A DNA stretch of 64,000 nucleotides from contig NZ_SSMC01000001.1 of assembly GCF_004799345.1 (NCBI RefSeq), forward strand, positions 1,426,001 through 1,490,000, read 5' to 3'. This stretch comes from Robertkochia marina (GTDB lineage Bacteria; Bacteroidota; Bacteroidia; Flavobacteriales; Flavobacteriaceae). The position numbers were made by a program, and so were the translations under genes. Below are positions 1 through 10,786 of this stretch, one piece after another. How positions within the stretch are numbered: position 1 is the first letter of the stretch; each line of letters opens with the position of its first letter. A model generated the notes under the pieces. That model searched no databases and was not told the DNA's origin. It saw only the letters and a program-made list of their open reading frames with translations.

Positions 1-831
1 GAGCTCAGGGTCTTCCGGGATACTTTTTTGAACGCATTTATTTTTGTGTTTGAGATAATCCATGGCCTGAATTACTCCTTTTGCGTCACTCCCTCTTACC
101 GGTAGCTGCCTGCGTTTGGTAGCGCCTCCTGAAAGCAGGATAGCATCAAACGTATTCAGGTCTTCGATCCTGAGGTCCTTGCCTACTTCTTTTCCTGTAA
201 TAAACTCAATCCCCTCTTGTTTCAGGATGTCAATTCTGCGGTCTATTAAATGTTTTTCAAGTTTGAAATCAGGAATGCCGTAACGAAGCAATCCTCCGGG
301 TTGATCATCTCTTTCGAAAACAGTAACAACATGTCCGGCGCGATTTAGCTGTTGGGCGGCGGCCAAACCTGCCGGTCCGGAGCCTATAACGGCTACGGTT
401 TTTCCTGTTCTGTTTTCAGGTGGATCAGGTTGGATCCACCCCTCAGAAAATCCTCTTTCAACAATCGTTTTTTCGATCAGTTCAATTGCTACAGGAGCCT
501 TAACAATACCCAGTACACAGGCCGATTCACAGGGTGCCGGGCAGAGTCTTCCTGTAAATTCAGGGAAATTATTGGTGGCGTGAAGCAATTCAAGGGCTTT
601 TTTCCAATGATTGTTGTAAACAGCATCATTGAAATCGGGAATTAAATTTCCCAGGGGACAACCGCTATGACAAAAGGGTATGCCGCAATCCATGCATCTG
701 CCTCCTTGATGCTTTAGAGCTGTCTCTGATGGAGCAATGGTAAATTCATGGTAATGATGTACCCGTTCCTTTACCGGAGCCAAGGTTTCGTTAGTTCTTT
801 CGTATTCTAAAAATCCTCTTAGTTTTCCCAT
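1..831 (-). CDS. gltD: Glutamate synthase small subunit (partial, 3' end cut by window)
   Basis: This is the NADPH-oxidising subunit of glutamate synthase, which passes electrons to GltB for making glutamate from glutamine and 2-oxoglutarate. The first 277 residues are in the window. Cysteines that ligate the Fe-S clusters are visible ([13 protein letters not shown], then CPAPCESAC). A dinucleotide-binding FAD motif follows ([15 protein letters not shown], then [20 protein letters not shown]). The start is the ATG at 831-829, giving [12 protein letters not shown]. It lies two bases after the gltB stop, so the two genes form one gltB-gltD operon read leftwards. The C-terminal NADPH-binding half lies outside the window. 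Confidence 0.95.
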   Translation of the reverse strand, partial: MGKLRGFLEYERTNETLAPVKERVHHYHEFTIAPSETALKHQGGRCMDCGIPFCHSGCPLGNLIPDFNDAVYNNHWKKALELLHATNNFPEFTGRLCPAPCESACVLGIVKAPVAIELIEKTIVERGFSEGWIQPDPPENRTGKTVAVIGSGPAGLAAAQQLNRAGHVVTVFERDDQPGGLLRYGIPDFKLEKHLIDRRIDILKQEGIEFITGKEVGKDLRIEDLNTFDAILLSGGATKRRQLPVRGSDAKGVIQAMDYLKHKNKCVQKSIPEDPEL

Positions 832-833
832 TT

Positions 834-3800
834 TCAGATCGTACTTATATTGTCTTTTCTTTTTATTTCTTTTCCAAGTCGTTCAAGGGCCTTTTTATAT
901 TCGGTGGGCATAACCTTGATAAATTGTTTTTGAGTTTCCGGCCATTGGGCAAGGATCTCTGCCGCTAACCTGCTGTTGGTGTAGGAGGTGTGATTTTCAA
1001 GGAGTCTCCTGATCTCAGAAAGATCCTTGTTGTCTGGATCTTCAAGCCCGATCATTTCCATATTAAAATGATCTGCACTGATCTGTTGATCGGCATTATA
1101 AATAAAGGCCATCCCTCCGCTCATTCCGGCTGCGAAATTTCTTCCGATCTTACCCAGAATTAAGGCTATTCCACCTGTCATGTATTCACATCCGTGGTCG
1201 CCTACCCCTTCAACCACAGCTTTAGCTCCCGAGTTTCGCACAAGGAAACGTTCACCGGCCATCCCGTTGATATAGGCTTCGCCCTTGGTTGCTCCGTAAA
1301 GGGCCACATTTCCGATGATCACATTATCCTGGGGAAGGAAATCAGCTTTCTCAGGTACCTTGATGATCAATTTTCCGCCCGAAAGTCCTTTTCCAAAATA
1401 ATCATTGGCATTGCCTTCTATATTGAGAGTGAGTCCGCTGGCAGCGAAAGCTCCAAAGCTTTGGCCGGCAGCACCTTTAAAATGAAGATTGAGTGTGTCT
1501 TCGGGCAAACCTGTTTCTCCGTGAAGTTTGGCGATCTCATGGCTGATAATGGTTCCTGTGGTTCTATTTGTATTGGTGATCGGATATTCAAGGGTGATCT
1601 TTTCCTTTCGGTAAATAGCAGGATGTGCTTTTTTTAGAATTTCAAAGTCGAGTACCTCTTCTAATTGATGGTCCTGGGGTCTGACCCGGTATACCGGAGT
1701 ATTCTCAGGTATTTCAGGCTTAAACAGTATTTTGGAAAGATCAATACCCCGGGCCTTGTAATGTTCAAGTGCTCGATCCATATCAAGTTTTTGACTTTGT
1801 CCCACCATTTCATTAATGCTGCGGAAGCCCAGATCAGCCATGATCTCCCTTAATTCATTGGCCACATAATACATGTAATTGATAACGTGTTCAGGGGTGC
1901 CCTTAAAGTTCTTTCTCAATTCAGGGTCCTGGGTGGCTATGCCGACAGGGCAGGTATTTAAATGACATGCGCGCATCATGATGCAGCCGGAGGCTACCAA
2001 AGGTGCAGTGGCAAACCCAAATTCTTCAGCCCCTAATAAACAGGCAATCGCTACATCTCTGCCGGTTTTTAATTGGCCATCGCATTCTATAGCGATACGA
2101 TCTCTCAGGTTGTTCATTACCAGGGTTTGGTGTGCTTCTGCTATACCTAGTTCCCATGGCAGGCCGGCGTGTCGTAAGGAGGTAAGGGGAGAGGCTCCGG
2201 TACCCCCGTCATACCCCGAAATAAGTACCACATCTGCTTTGGCTTTTGCTACTCCTGCAGCAATAGTGCCCACCCCTGCTTCAGATACAAGTTTGACATT
2301 GATCCTGGCATCCCTGTTTGCGTTTTTCAGGTCGAAGATCAATTGGGCCAGATCCTCAATCGAATAGATATCGTGGTGAGGAGGAGGGGAGATCAGCCCC
2401 ACATAAGGCGTTGAGTTCCTGGTGCGGGCGATCTCCGGATTGACCTTTGGTCCCGGCAGCTGACCGCCTTCCCCGGGTTTTGCTCCCTGGGCCATTTTGA
2501 TCTGGATCTCTGCTGCATTGGTCAGGTAATTAATGGAAACTCCGAACCTGCCGGAGGCTACCTGTTTGATGGCACTGTTTCTCCAGTTGCCATTCAGGTC
2601 TTTTTGAAATCTTTCCGGATCTTCTCCTCCTTCTCCTGAATTGCTCTTGCCGCCAAGTCGGTTCATGGCAATGGCTAGATTCTCATGAGCTTCCTTGCTT
2701 ATTGACCCGAATGACATGGCACCTGTTTTAAAGCGTTTAACGATGGCTGTCCATGGTTCAACCTCTTCCAGGGGTATAGGGTCGAGGCTCTTAAATCGAA
2801 ACATACCCCTTAGGGTCATCAGGTTTTCACTCTGTTTATTGATCCAATCTGCATATTCCTTGTAACTCTTCGGATTGTTTTGCCGAACTGCCTGTTGGAG
2901 CTTTGCCACGGTGGTAGGGTTAAACATATGATGTTCTCCATTTCTTCTCCATCGGTAATCCCCTCCGATCTCTAATGAGGGTTGGTCAGGTTGATGCGAA
3001 AAGGCTTTGTGGTATCGTGATTGTATTTCTTTTTCGATCTCATAAAGTCCAATACCTTCGATCCTGCTGGGAGTATTACAGAAATATTGGTCGATAAATT
3101 TTTTACTCAAACCCAATGCTTCGAAGATCTGTGAACCCCGGTAAGAATGGAGGGTGGATATGCCTATCTTATTCATGATCTTAACTATACCCTTGGCGAT
3201 GGCCTGGTTAAAGTTTGCCACGGCCTTCTCGGGAGATAGTTGTATTTCCTGTTTTGAACATTGGTCAGTTATGATCTCATTGACCATATAAGGGTTTATC
3301 GCACTGGCACCGTAGCCAAACAGCATGGCAAAGTGGTGTGGTTCTCTGGGTTCAGCAGATTCAATGATAATGCCTATAGAGCTTCTTACCTTTTTTCTTT
3401 TTAATCCGTGATGTATATGAGAGCATGCCAGCAAGGCAGGTATAGGTGCCTTTTTATCGGAGGTATTCCTGTCTGATAGTATGATGATATTACATCCCTT
3501 TTGGACAGCTGTTGCTATTTCCTCTAAAATGGCTTCAAGTCGATCTTCCAAAGCATTCATTCCTTTGTCCTTGTCATAAAGAATGGATACAGAAATAGCT
3601 TTAAAATTCGGGTGGTCCAGAAATTTGATCTTATCCAGGTCTTCATTGGAGATCACCGGATTTTGAATTTTTAGTTTGATGGCCTGGTCTTCTCCTATTT
3701 CGAAAAGATTCCGGTCACTTCCGATCATCAGGGAGGTGTCTGTAACGATCTCTTCTCTGATACCATCCAGGGGAGGATTGGTGACCTGTGCGAAAAGCTG

Positions 3801-5342
3801 TTTAAAGTAGTTGTATAAGAGTTGAGGTCGTTCTGAAAGTACCGCCAACGGGGTGTCGGTTCCCATAGAGCCTATAGGTTCTTTTCCTGATCTTGCCATG
3901 GGAGTAATTATGGTGGTGATATCTTCGGAGGTGTACCCAAATAGTCGCCGGCGTATTTCGAAGGGGGTCGTTTCTTCGGGGGTCATATTCCCTGTATAAG
4001 GAATATCTGCCAGGTGAAGGAGATTCTTTTGCAGCCATTTTCGGTATGGCCGCTTACTCACTATCTTATCCTTGACCTCCTTGTCATTAATGATTCGCCC
4101 CTCTTCCATATCAACGAGGAACATTTTACCGGGCTCCAGCCTTCCGTGCAGAGCAATATTTTCCGGGGCGATATCGACCACCCCTGTTTCTGAAGACATG
4201 ATAACGTAGCCGTCTTTGGTAACCGTATATCTTGAAGGGCGAAGGCCATTTCTATCTAAAAGGGCGCCGATGTATTTCCCGTCTGTGAAGGGGATAGAGG
4301 CGGGCCCGTCCCAAGGCTCCATAATGCAGGAATTGAACTCATAGAATGCCTTTTTAGCATCTCCCATAAAATGATGCTTTTCCCAGGCTTCGGGAACCAG
4401 CATCATCATAGCCTCAGGTAAAGACCTGCCGGTATGAAGCAATAATTCAAGGACCATATCCATGGAGGCTGAATCAGACTTCCCTTCGAGAACAATGGGA
4501 AACATAGCTTTGATCTTCTCTCCTAATAACGGACTCTTCAATAATTCTTCTCTGGCCTTCATCCTGCTAAGATTGCCGCGCAGGGTGTTGATCTCACCAT
4601 TATGACACATATAACGAAACGGTTGGGCCAGATCCCAGGTTGGAAAGGTGTTGGTGCTGAAACGTTGGTGTACCAGGGCTAGTTTAGTTACAAGATCAGG
4701 GTCCTGGAGGTCGGTGAAAAAAGCGCTTATGTCTTCCGGTTTTAACAGGCCTTTATAGATCAGGGTCGTAGTTGATAAACTGGAGAAGTAAAATGAATCT
4801 GACTGGGACAACCCGGAGGAGGCAATGAGATGTTCTGTAGTTTTTCGGGCTACGAATAGTTTGGTAAAGAGGTCATTCTGGGAGGTAACCTCTTCTTTGG
4901 TTGTAATAAATACCTGCCTGATCCATGGGGCTGTTTGAGCAGCGATCTCCCCGAGGTGTTCCGTGGCAACAGGCACGTTTCGCCAACCCAGTATCTTTAG
5001 TTGTTGTTGTTTGCATTGGTCTTCAAATAGCTGCATGCAATGAAGAGCCTGGTTTTCAGAGGCTGGAAGGAATACCATGCCAACTGCATATTCGCCGGCT
5101 TTCGGGAGCTCAAAATCACAGGATTTGGAAAAAAAATGATGTGGGATCTCTATAAGAATTCCTGCTCCGTCTCCGGTTTTACCATCTGCACTAACCGCCC
5201 CGCGATGTTCCAATCTGACCAGGATATCCAGTGCCTTGTGAATAATAGTATTTGACCGTACCCCGTTTAGGTTACAAATGAAACCGGCACCGCAATTGTC
5301 ATGTTCGAAAAACGGTGAGTATAGACCTTGTTCTTTTAGCAT
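834..5342 (-). CDS. gltB: Glutamate synthase large subunit
   Basis: The 1502-residue protein has the usual length and order for GltB: an N-terminal glutamine amidotransferase, a central domain, an FMN-binding synthase domain and a C-terminal beta-helix. The short leader [16 protein letters not shown] precedes Cys17 of CGAGF. By homology this cysteine becomes the N-terminal nucleophile after propeptide removal. The synthase part has the GEGG and [10 protein letters not shown] segments and the 3Fe-4S ligands in C-x5-C-x4-C spacing ([12 protein letters not shown]). The C-terminal repeats are rich in GxxGG turns. It is the first gene of the gltB-gltD operon, with about 370 bases of non-coding DNA upstream carrying a cluster of G4 tracts. 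Confidence 0.98.
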   Translation of the reverse strand: MLKEQGLYSPFFEHDNCGAGFICNLNGVRSNTIIHKALDILVRLEHRGAVSADGKTGDGAGILIEIPHHFFSKSCDFELPKAGEYAVGMVFLPASENQALHCMQLFEDQCKQQQLKILGWRNVPVATEHLGEIAAQTAPWIRQVFITTKEEVTSQNDLFTKLFVARKTTEHLIASSGLSQSDSFYFSSLSTTTLIYKGLLKPEDISAFFTDLQDPDLVTKLALVHQRFSTNTFPTWDLAQPFRYMCHNGEINTLRGNLSRMKAREELLKSPLLGEKIKAMFPIVLEGKSDSASMDMVLELLLHTGRSLPEAMMMLVPEAWEKHHFMGDAKKAFYEFNSCIMEPWDGPASIPFTDGKYIGALLDRNGLRPSRYTVTKDGYVIMSSETGVVDIAPENIALHGRLEPGKMFLVDMEEGRIINDKEVKDKIVSKRPYRKWLQKNLLHLADIPYTGNMTPEETTPFEIRRRLFGYTSEDITTIITPMARSGKEPIGSMGTDTPLAVLSERPQLLYNYFKQLFAQVTNPPLDGIREEIVTDTSLMIGSDRNLFEIGEDQAIKLKIQNPVISNEDLDKIKFLDHPNFKAISVSILYDKDKGMNALEDRLEAILEEIATAVQKGCNIIILSDRNTSDKKAPIPALLACSHIHHGLKRKKVRSSIGIIIESAEPREPHHFAMLFGYGASAINPYMVNEIITDQCSKQEIQLSPEKAVANFNQAIAKGIVKIMNKIGISTLHSYRGSQIFEALGLSKKFIDQYFCNTPSRIEGIGLYEIEKEIQSRYHKAFSHQPDQPSLEIGGDYRWRRNGEHHMFNPTTVAKLQQAVRQNNPKSYKEYADWINKQSENLMTLRGMFRFKSLDPIPLEEVEPWTAIVKRFKTGAMSFGSISKEAHENLAIAMNRLGGKSNSGEGGEDPERFQKDLNGNWRNSAIKQVASGRFGVSINYLTNAAEIQIKMAQGAKPGEGGQLPGPKVNPEIARTRNSTPYVGLISPPPHHDIYSIEDLAQLIFDLKNANRDARINVKLVSEAGVGTIAAGVAKAKADVVLISGYDGGTGASPLTSLRHAGLPWELGIAEAHQTLVMNNLRDRIAIECDGQLKTGRDVAIACLLGAEEFGFATAPLVASGCIMMRACHLNTCPVGIATQDPELRKNFKGTPEHVINYMYYVANELREIMADLGFRSINEMVGQSQKLDMDRALEHYKARGIDLSKILFKPEIPENTPVYRVRPQDHQLEEVLDFEILKKAHPAIYRKEKITLEYPITNTNRTTGTIISHEIAKLHGETGLPEDTLNLHFKGAAGQSFGAFAASGLTLNIEGNANDYFGKGLSGGKLIIKVPEKADFLPQDNVIIGNVALYGATKGEAYINGMAGERFLVRNSGAKAVVEGVGDHGCEYMTGGIALILGKIGRNFAAGMSGGMAFIYNADQQISADHFNMEMIGLEDPDNKDLSEIRRLLENHTSYTNSRLAAEILAQWPETQKQFIKVMPTEYKKALERLGKEIKRKDNISTI

Positions 5343-5471
5343 AATCAGCTCTTTTCTTTTTAATAATTTAACGAATACACTGAAAGATGATCTGAAAAAG
5401 AGAGGAATAACTAAAAAAAATTAAATCTCATAAAATTACCCACCGCATTTTAGGGAATCTGTTTTTTAGAC

Positions 5472-5643
5472 GGGGGTAAATTGTAAAATTGAAAATCAGG
5501 GGTGAAAAATGAAAGGAAAGGTCGCTTTTTGTAGGGGTGATTGGTTTAAAAGGGGTTAATTTTCTAATTAAGTATCTTTTTTCTGAGGGGTGGTGTAGGT
5601 TTATTTGTTGATTTAAGGTGGGAAGGGTGTCTTTTTGATGGGG
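5472..5643 (-). promoter_or_regulatory. Cluster of six GGGG(T) tracts upstream of gltB
   Basis: In the 430-base spacer between gltB and the acyl-CoA dehydrogenase, tracts of four or more G on the plus strand (ACCCC on the gltB strand) occur near 5472, 5499, 5534, 5552, 5587 and 5640. Most are followed by T. No TAnnTTTG promoter box is seen on the gltB strand. The cluster could hold repeated binding sites controlling gltBD, or could simply be biased sequence. The regulatory role is inference. Confidence 0.3.
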
Positions 5644-5711
5644 TTGCAAGCGATGTTAATTTTTTGTTTTTGTATTTTTTACATCATTGCATAAAACAGA
5701 ATATGAATAAA

Positions 5712-5749
5712 AAAAAGCGCGATGCACCAGGTTATGCATCACGCTTTTT
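5712..5749 (-). terminator. Rho-independent terminator of the acyl-CoA dehydrogenase gene
   Basis: A near-perfect 15-bp inverted repeat (AAAAAGCGCGATGCA, then TGCATCACGCTTTTT) with an eight-base loop and A/T runs on both sides lies 25 bases after the acyl-CoA dehydrogenase stop. Its symmetry means it could act in both directions. Confidence 0.85.
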
Positions 5750-5773
5750 ATATTGTAAAGAACTGTTGATTCT

Positions 5774-6916
5774 TTAGTCTTTCATGATCCCTCTCGAGAT
5801 AACGATCTTTTGAATTTCACTGGTTCCTTCATAGATCTGTGTGATCTTGGCATCTCTCATTAGTCTCTCAACATGGTATTCTTTTACGTAGCCGTTTCCA
5901 CCATGAACCTGAACCGCTTCGGTAGTCACATCCATGGCTACCTGAGATGCGTAAAGTTTTGCCATAGCTCCGCTTAGATCGTAGTTCTCTCCGGTGTCCT
6001 TATCCCAGGCAGCTTTAAGAACAAGATGTCTTGCGGCTTCGATCTGGGTATGCATATCGGCAAGCTTAAAGGCAATGGCCTGGTGTTTATAGATCTCTTT
6101 GCCAAAGGCTTTACGAACCTTAGAATATTCCTTGGCAAGCTCGTAAGCTCCGGATGCGATACCAAGGGCTTGAGAGGCAATTCCGATTCGTCCTCCGGCA
6201 AGTGTTTTCATGGCAAACTTAAATCCGAAGCCATCTTCCCCTATTCTGTTTTCTTTTGGCACCTTCACGTCGGTAAACATCAATGAGTGTGTATCGCTGC
6301 CACGGATTCCCATTTTTTGTTCTTTTGGACCGATCTCAAAACCTTCCATTCCTTTTTCTACGATCAGGGCATTGATGCCGTGATGTCCTTTTTCAGGATG
6401 GGTATGGGCGATCACCAGGTAAACATCGGCTGTTCCACCGTTGGTGATCCAGTTTTTGGTTCCGTTCAATACGTAGTGGTCCCCTTTGTCTACAGCTGTT
6501 GTTTTCTGAGAGGTGGCATCACTACCTGCCTCCGGTTCTGAAAGACAGAAGGCTCCCAGTTTTTCTCCTGTGGCGAGTTTTGTAAGGTATTTTTGTTTTT
6601 GCTCTTCCGTTCCAAAGGTTTCCAGTCCCCAGCAAACTAAAGAGTTGTTCACACTCATAACTACAGATGCAGAGGCGTCTACCTTAGAGATCTCTTCCAT
6701 GGCCAGGGCATAGGCCACGGTATCCATTCCGCTTCCTCCGTATTCAGGAGAAACCATCATCCCCATAAATCCGAGCTCTCCCATTTTCTTGATCTGCTCT
6801 GCCGGAAATTCTTGTTTTTCGTCTCTTTCAATAACACCCGGCAGTAATTCTGTCTTTGCAAAATCGCGTGCCGCCTGTTGTATCATTAAATGTTCTTCGG
6901 AAAGTTTAAAATCCAT
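5774..6916 (-). CDS. Acyl-CoA dehydrogenase (short-chain/butyryl-type)
   Basis: This is an FAD-dependent acyl-CoA dehydrogenase of 380 residues, the normal length for the family. It catalyses the alpha,beta-oxidation step of fatty-acid or branched-chain acyl-CoA breakdown. Family signatures are FCLSEPEAGSDA near residue 123, YVLNGTKNWITNGG, and the C-terminal QIYEGTSEIQKIVISR. Glu363 of YEGTS sits where the catalytic base lies in butyryl-CoA and medium-chain enzymes. The exact chain-length preference cannot be read from sequence. It is a single-gene unit with its own promoter and terminator. Confidence 0.95.
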   Translation of the reverse strand: MDFKLSEEHLMIQQAARDFAKTELLPGVIERDEKQEFPAEQIKKMGELGFMGMMVSPEYGGSGMDTVAYALAMEEISKVDASASVVMSVNNSLVCWGLETFGTEEQKQKYLTKLATGEKLGAFCLSEPEAGSDATSQKTTAVDKGDHYVLNGTKNWITNGGTADVYLVIAHTHPEKGHHGINALIVEKGMEGFEIGPKEQKMGIRGSDTHSLMFTDVKVPKENRIGEDGFGFKFAMKTLAGGRIGIASQALGIASGAYELAKEYSKVRKAFGKEIYKHQAIAFKLADMHTQIEAARHLVLKAAWDKDTGENYDLSGAMAKLYASQVAMDVTTEAVQVHGGNGYVKEYHVERLMRDAKITQIYEGTSEIQKIVISRGIMKD

Positions 6917-6948
6917 TGTATTTTTAGTGTTTTTTTAGCGAAAGGCCC

Positions 6949-6979
6949 CAAAGATACTTTTAAATTGTAATTTTTTCAA
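6949..6979 (-). promoter_or_regulatory. Bacteroidetes-type promoter for the acyl-CoA dehydrogenase
   Basis: On the minus strand TTG (6979-6977), a 20-base spacer and TATCTTTG (6956-6949) fit the Bacteroidetes primary sigma consensus TTG-N17-23-TAnnTTTG. It ends about 33 bases before the ATG at 6916. Confidence 0.8.
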
Positions 6980-7004
6980 TCTTACTTAGTTAATTTTACC
7001 GAAA

Positions 7005-8072
7005 ATGGAAAATCAAACCTATACCGTATTGGGTGTAATGTCAGGAACTTCTCTCGATGGTGTTGATCTTGCCCTGGTACGTTTTCACCATAAGGAAGGC
7101 TGGACATTCGATATTCTCGATGCGGCCACCCTTGCCTACCCGTCTGACTGGGAGCAAAAACTCAGAAAAGCCCATCAACTGGGGTCTGAAGACCTCGAAA
7201 TTCTCGATATAGCCTATACCCGATACCTGGGGGTGGTCATCAGGGAATTTCTCGGTGCTCACAGCTCTGTAGAAATAGATGCGGTATGCTCTCATGGTCA
7301 TACAGTATTTCATCAACCCGAAAAAGGGATCACTGTACAGATAGGGAATCGTGAGGAACTCGCGGCAATTACCGGTAAAAAGGTGGTGTGCGACTTTAGG
7401 GTGCAGGATGTGGCGTTGGGCGGACAGGGAGCGCCTTTGGTTCCCGTTGGAGATATGCTTTTATTCAGCGATTTCACCTATTGCCTGAATCTGGGAGGTT
7501 TTGCCAATATTTCCTTAGCTGACAAAGGGCAACGCATAGCCTATGATATCTGTGCGGTGAATACTGTCTTAAATCATTATGCGCACAAGCTGGGAGTTCC
7601 TTACGATAAGGGGGGAGCCTTGGCTAAAAAACATGTTGTGAATGAGACCTTGCTATCGGCCTTAAATAAAATAGCTTTTTATGAGTTGGAGCCGCCAAAG
7701 TCTCTTGGCATCGAATGGGTTGAAAAAGAGATCTTTCCTTTGGTGGATGGTATGGAGAAAGATCCCGGAGTTATTTTAGCTACCTACAGCAGGCATGTTG
7801 CTGAAATAATAGCAAAAGAGCTTAGGCTTAAGGAGCGGGTTCTTGTAACCGGAGGAGGAGCATACAATACCTTTCTTATCGATACCCTGAGGGAACTGAG
7901 TAATGCAGAGGTGACCGTGCCGGAGAACGCTGTGGTTGAATTTAAGGAGGCTGTGGTTTTTGCCTTGTTAGGGGTGTTGAAATTACGTGGGGAGGTAAAC
8001 TGTCTCCAAAGCGTTACCGGAGCCTCGAAGGATCACAGCAGTGGAAAGGTGTATAACCGGTTGATAAATTGA
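7005..8072 (+). CDS. anmK: Anhydro-N-acetylmuramic acid kinase
   Basis: AnmK phosphorylates 1,6-anhydro-MurNAc with ring opening, a step in recycling peptidoglycan turnover products. The 355-residue protein opens with the family signature VMSGTSLDGVDLALV near residue 11. It also has VVCDFRVQDVALGGQGAPLVPVGD, in which the GGQGAPLVP segment is diagnostic, then LNLGGFANIS and VTGGGAYN. It diverges from the acyl-CoA dehydrogenase. Wall recycling also connects it functionally with the Mpl-like ligase at 57.4 kb. Confidence 0.96.
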   Translation: MENQTYTVLGVMSGTSLDGVDLALVRFHHKEGWTFDILDAATLAYPSDWEQKLRKAHQLGSEDLEILDIAYTRYLGVVIREFLGAHSSVEIDAVCSHGHTVFHQPEKGITVQIGNREELAAITGKKVVCDFRVQDVALGGQGAPLVPVGDMLLFSDFTYCLNLGGFANISLADKGQRIAYDICAVNTVLNHYAHKLGVPYDKGGALAKKHVVNETLLSALNKIAFYELEPPKSLGIEWVEKEIFPLVDGMEKDPGVILATYSRHVAEIIAKELRLKERVLVTGGGAYNTFLIDTLRELSNAEVTVPENAVVEFKEAVVFALLGVLKLRGEVNCLQSVTGASKDHSSGKVYNRLIN

Positions 8073-8097
8073 ATAAGAAGAGTCATTTTAAGTTTTT

Positions 8098-8105
8098 TAT
8101 ATTTG
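8098..8105 (+). promoter_or_regulatory. Candidate -7 box (TATATTTG) for the amino acid dehydrogenase
   Basis: A perfect TAnnTTTG box lies 19 bases before the ATG at 8125. The nearest upstream TTG is 26 bases away, longer than usual, so the -33 part is weak. Confidence 0.5.
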
Positions 8106-8124
8106 CTGGCATTGAAACAGAACT

Positions 8125-9351
8125 ATGAAGGATCTATTAAAGAAATACGAAGAAAAATCTCCTGAGATCGTTTTTAACTGGAAAGACCCTGAAACTGATG
8201 CAGAGGGGTGGACGGTGATCAATTCGCTCAGAGGGGGAGCTGCCGGTGGTGGTACCCGTATGCGAAAGGGTCTGGATATGAATGAGGTGCTTTCTTTGGC
8301 AAAAACCATGGAGGTGAAGTTCACGGTTTCCGGTCCTGCGATCGGTGGTGCTAAATCAGGGATCAATTTTGACCCTAAAGACCCCCGGAAAAAAGGGGTT
8401 CTGGAGCGCTGGTATAAAGCGGTTTCTCCCCTTTTAAAAAGCTATTACGGTACCGGAGGCGATCTCAATGTTGATGAGATCCACGAGGTAATACCGATCA
8501 CGGAAGACTGCGGGGTTTGGCACCCTCAGGAAGGCGTCTTTAACGGCCATTTTAAGCCTACCGAAGCTGATAAGATCAACCGTATCGGTCAATTGCGTCA
8601 GGGAGTGATCAAGGTGGTGGAAAGTAAGCAATACTCTCCCGATATACTTCGTAAATACACCGTGGCTGATATGATCACCGGGTACGGTGTTGCAGAGGCA
8701 GTAAAGCATTACTACGAGATCTACGGCGGTCAGGTTGAAGGCAAAAAGGCCATTGTTCAAGGTTTTGGTAATGTGGGTTCTGCTGCCGCGTACTACCTGG
8801 CTCAGATGGGGGCTAAGGTCGTAGCTATTATAGATATTTCAGGCGGACTCATCAATGAAGATGGTTTTAGATTGGAAGAGATCCGTGAATTATTCCTGAA
8901 CAAGGACGGAAATGCCCTGAGAGCAGAAAACCTGATTCCTTTCGAGGAGATGAATGAAAGGGTTTGGCAGTTGCATAGTGAAATCTTTGCTCCATGTGCT
9001 GCTTCCAGGCTCATCACCAAAGAACAAATTGACAGTCTTATCAATAAGGGGCTTGAAGTGGTAAGTTGTGGTGCCAATGTGCCCTTTGCAGATAAGGAGA
9101 TCTTCTTTGGTGATATCATGGAATACACCGACCAGCGTATCAGCCTTATTCCTGATTTTATTTCAAATTGCGGTATGGCAAGAGTTTTTGCCTACTTTAT
9201 GGAGCGTCGGGTTGAAATGACCGATGAGGCTATCTTCAGTGATACTTCCGAAACCATCAGGAAGGCATTGCAAAATACTTTTAAGCGCAGCGCAGCCAAA
9301 ACAAATATTAGCAGCACTGCTTTCGAAATCGCATTAAAACAATTAATTTAG
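8125..9351 (+). CDS. Glu/Leu/Phe/Val-family amino acid dehydrogenase
   Basis: This is an NAD(P)-dependent oxidative deaminase of 408 residues. The N-terminal catalytic domain has GPAIGGAKSGI, whose Lys is the expected catalytic lysine, and TGGDLNVDE with the partner aspartate. The C-terminal Rossmann domain starts at VQGFGNVGSAAAYYLAQMGA. The divergent N-terminus (no classical GDH start) resembles the flavobacterial branch annotated only at family level, so the substrate (glutamate versus branched-chain or aromatic amino acid) is not assigned. nhaD follows after 19 bases and may be co-transcribed. Confidence 0.9.
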   Translation: MKDLLKKYEEKSPEIVFNWKDPETDAEGWTVINSLRGGAAGGGTRMRKGLDMNEVLSLAKTMEVKFTVSGPAIGGAKSGINFDPKDPRKKGVLERWYKAVSPLLKSYYGTGGDLNVDEIHEVIPITEDCGVWHPQEGVFNGHFKPTEADKINRIGQLRQGVIKVVESKQYSPDILRKYTVADMITGYGVAEAVKHYYEIYGGQVEGKKAIVQGFGNVGSAAAYYLAQMGAKVVAIIDISGGLINEDGFRLEEIRELFLNKDGNALRAENLIPFEEMNERVWQLHSEIFAPCAASRLITKEQIDSLINKGLEVVSCGANVPFADKEIFFGDIMEYTDQRISLIPDFISNCGMARVFAYFMERRVEMTDEAIFSDTSETIRKALQNTFKRSAAKTNISSTAFEIALKQLI

Positions 9352-9370
9352 ACAAAATCTACACGACTAC

Positions 9371-10738
9371 ATGGAAACAGTTATTATTCTTGTTTTTATC
9401 CTGGGGTATCTCGCGATCACCCTTGAACACAATCTGAAAATCGATAAATTAATTCCTGCCCTGGGTATGATGGCTCTTCTGTGGGCCCTTATAGCTTTGA
9501 CGCATTTGCCCGTTTTTGAGGTGAATACTGAGCTGAAGGAACTCGAAGGCACCCACCTGGAAGAGATCCTGCTGCATCACCTCGGTAAAACAGCAGAGAT
9601 CCTGGTCTTCCTCCTGGGGGCGATGACTATTGTTGAGATCATCGACTATTTTGATGGTTTTGCAACGATCAAAGGATATATAAAAACAAAGAGAAAACGT
9701 TCCTTATTGTGGATCTTTTCAATACTGGGCTTTATACTATCGGCCATTATTGATAACCTTACCGCCACCATTGTATTGATTACCATTCTTCAGAAGGTCA
9801 TACAGGACCGTAGCCTGCGACTTTGGTTCGCCGGTCTGATCATTATAGCGGCGAATGCCGGTGGAGCCTGGTCTCCTATTGGTGATGTGACCACTACGAT
9901 GCTGTGGATCGCTAATAAGGTATCGGTAACGCAGCTGATCCTTCATGTACTGCTGCCATCGATCGCCTGTATGGTAGTACCTGTTTTGATCGCTTCAAGA
10001 ATGAAGGTTTTTCAGGGAGATATTGAGGGAGACTTCGGTAACGATAAACCAAAGAGTCCGCATAGTTCAATTATGCTTTACCTGGGACTTGGTTCTATTG
10101 TATTTGTTCCGGTATTCAAAACGATAACACATTTACCTCCATATGTAGGTATGATGCTTTCTCTTGCGGTGGTTGCTGCCTTTGCAGAGATTTACAGTAG
10201 CTCAAAGTTCAGTCTGTCTGAGGTGCATTCAGATGAATCACATGATGTGGAAGGACACCACAGTCCTGTGCATCATTCTCTTTCGAGAATTGAAATGCCA
10301 AGTATCCTTTTCTTCCTGGGTATTTTGATGGCTGTGGCTGCACTGGAATCACTGGGGATGCTCTTTCACTTTGCTGAAAGTTTAGAACAGAGCATGCCTA
10401 AGCTGGGTACAGAATCATTGGGCACCACAGTATCTGACCTTGTGGTGATGATCTTAGGAGTAGGTTCTGCCGTTATTGATAACGTACCGCTGGTAGCTGC
10501 CAGTATCGGGATGTTCTCAGTGCCATTAGATGATGCCGTTTGGCATTTTATAGCCTATTCTGCGGGTACAGGAGGTAGTATGCTCATTATTGGTTCTGCT
10601 GCCGGAGTGGTGGCAATGGGAATGGAAAAGATCGATTTCTTCTGGTACCTGAAGAAGATCGCCTGGTTGGCTTTTATCGGATTTATCTCCGGTGCCGTGA
10701 TCTTTATCATCCTCCGAAATTTTGTATTGGGTGCATAA
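9371..10738 (+). CDS. nhaD: Na+/H+ antiporter NhaD
   Basis: This is an inner-membrane sodium:proton antiporter of 455 residues with about a dozen hydrophobic segments. Diagnostic NhaD/ion-transporter segments are DNLTATIVLITI, NAGGAWSPIGDVTTTMLW and, in the second half, AVIDNVPLVAA. The repeated Asp-Asn elements of the two halves are the likely ion-binding sites. A His-rich loop (around residues 293-310) lies between the halves. It is consistent with a marine, sodium-exposed organism. Confidence 0.95.
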   Translation: METVIILVFILGYLAITLEHNLKIDKLIPALGMMALLWALIALTHLPVFEVNTELKELEGTHLEEILLHHLGKTAEILVFLLGAMTIVEIIDYFDGFATIKGYIKTKRKRSLLWIFSILGFILSAIIDNLTATIVLITILQKVIQDRSLRLWFAGLIIIAANAGGAWSPIGDVTTTMLWIANKVSVTQLILHVLLPSIACMVVPVLIASRMKVFQGDIEGDFGNDKPKSPHSSIMLYLGLGSIVFVPVFKTITHLPPYVGMMLSLAVVAAFAEIYSSSKFSLSEVHSDESHDVEGHHSPVHHSLSRIEMPSILFFLGILMAVAALESLGMLFHFAESLEQSMPKLGTESLGTTVSDLVVMILGVGSAVIDNVPLVAASIGMFSVPLDDAVWHFIAYSAGTGGSMLIIGSAAGVVAMGMEKIDFFWYLKKIAWLAFIGFISGAVIFIILRNFVLGA

Positions 10739-10786
10739 TTAAATTCCTTATTTTACGTTATAGAACTTTAACCTATCTCATTGCTT

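Noticed and set aside
1978-2367. Long plus-strand frames inside gltB
   Set aside because: They are antisense to a strongly supported gene with intact domains, so they arise from codon bias.
5428-5649. Open frame of about 73 codons upstream of gltB on the minus strand
   Set aside because: Low-complexity composition, no recognisable domain or start signal, and it lies across the likely gltB promoter region with its G4 tracts.
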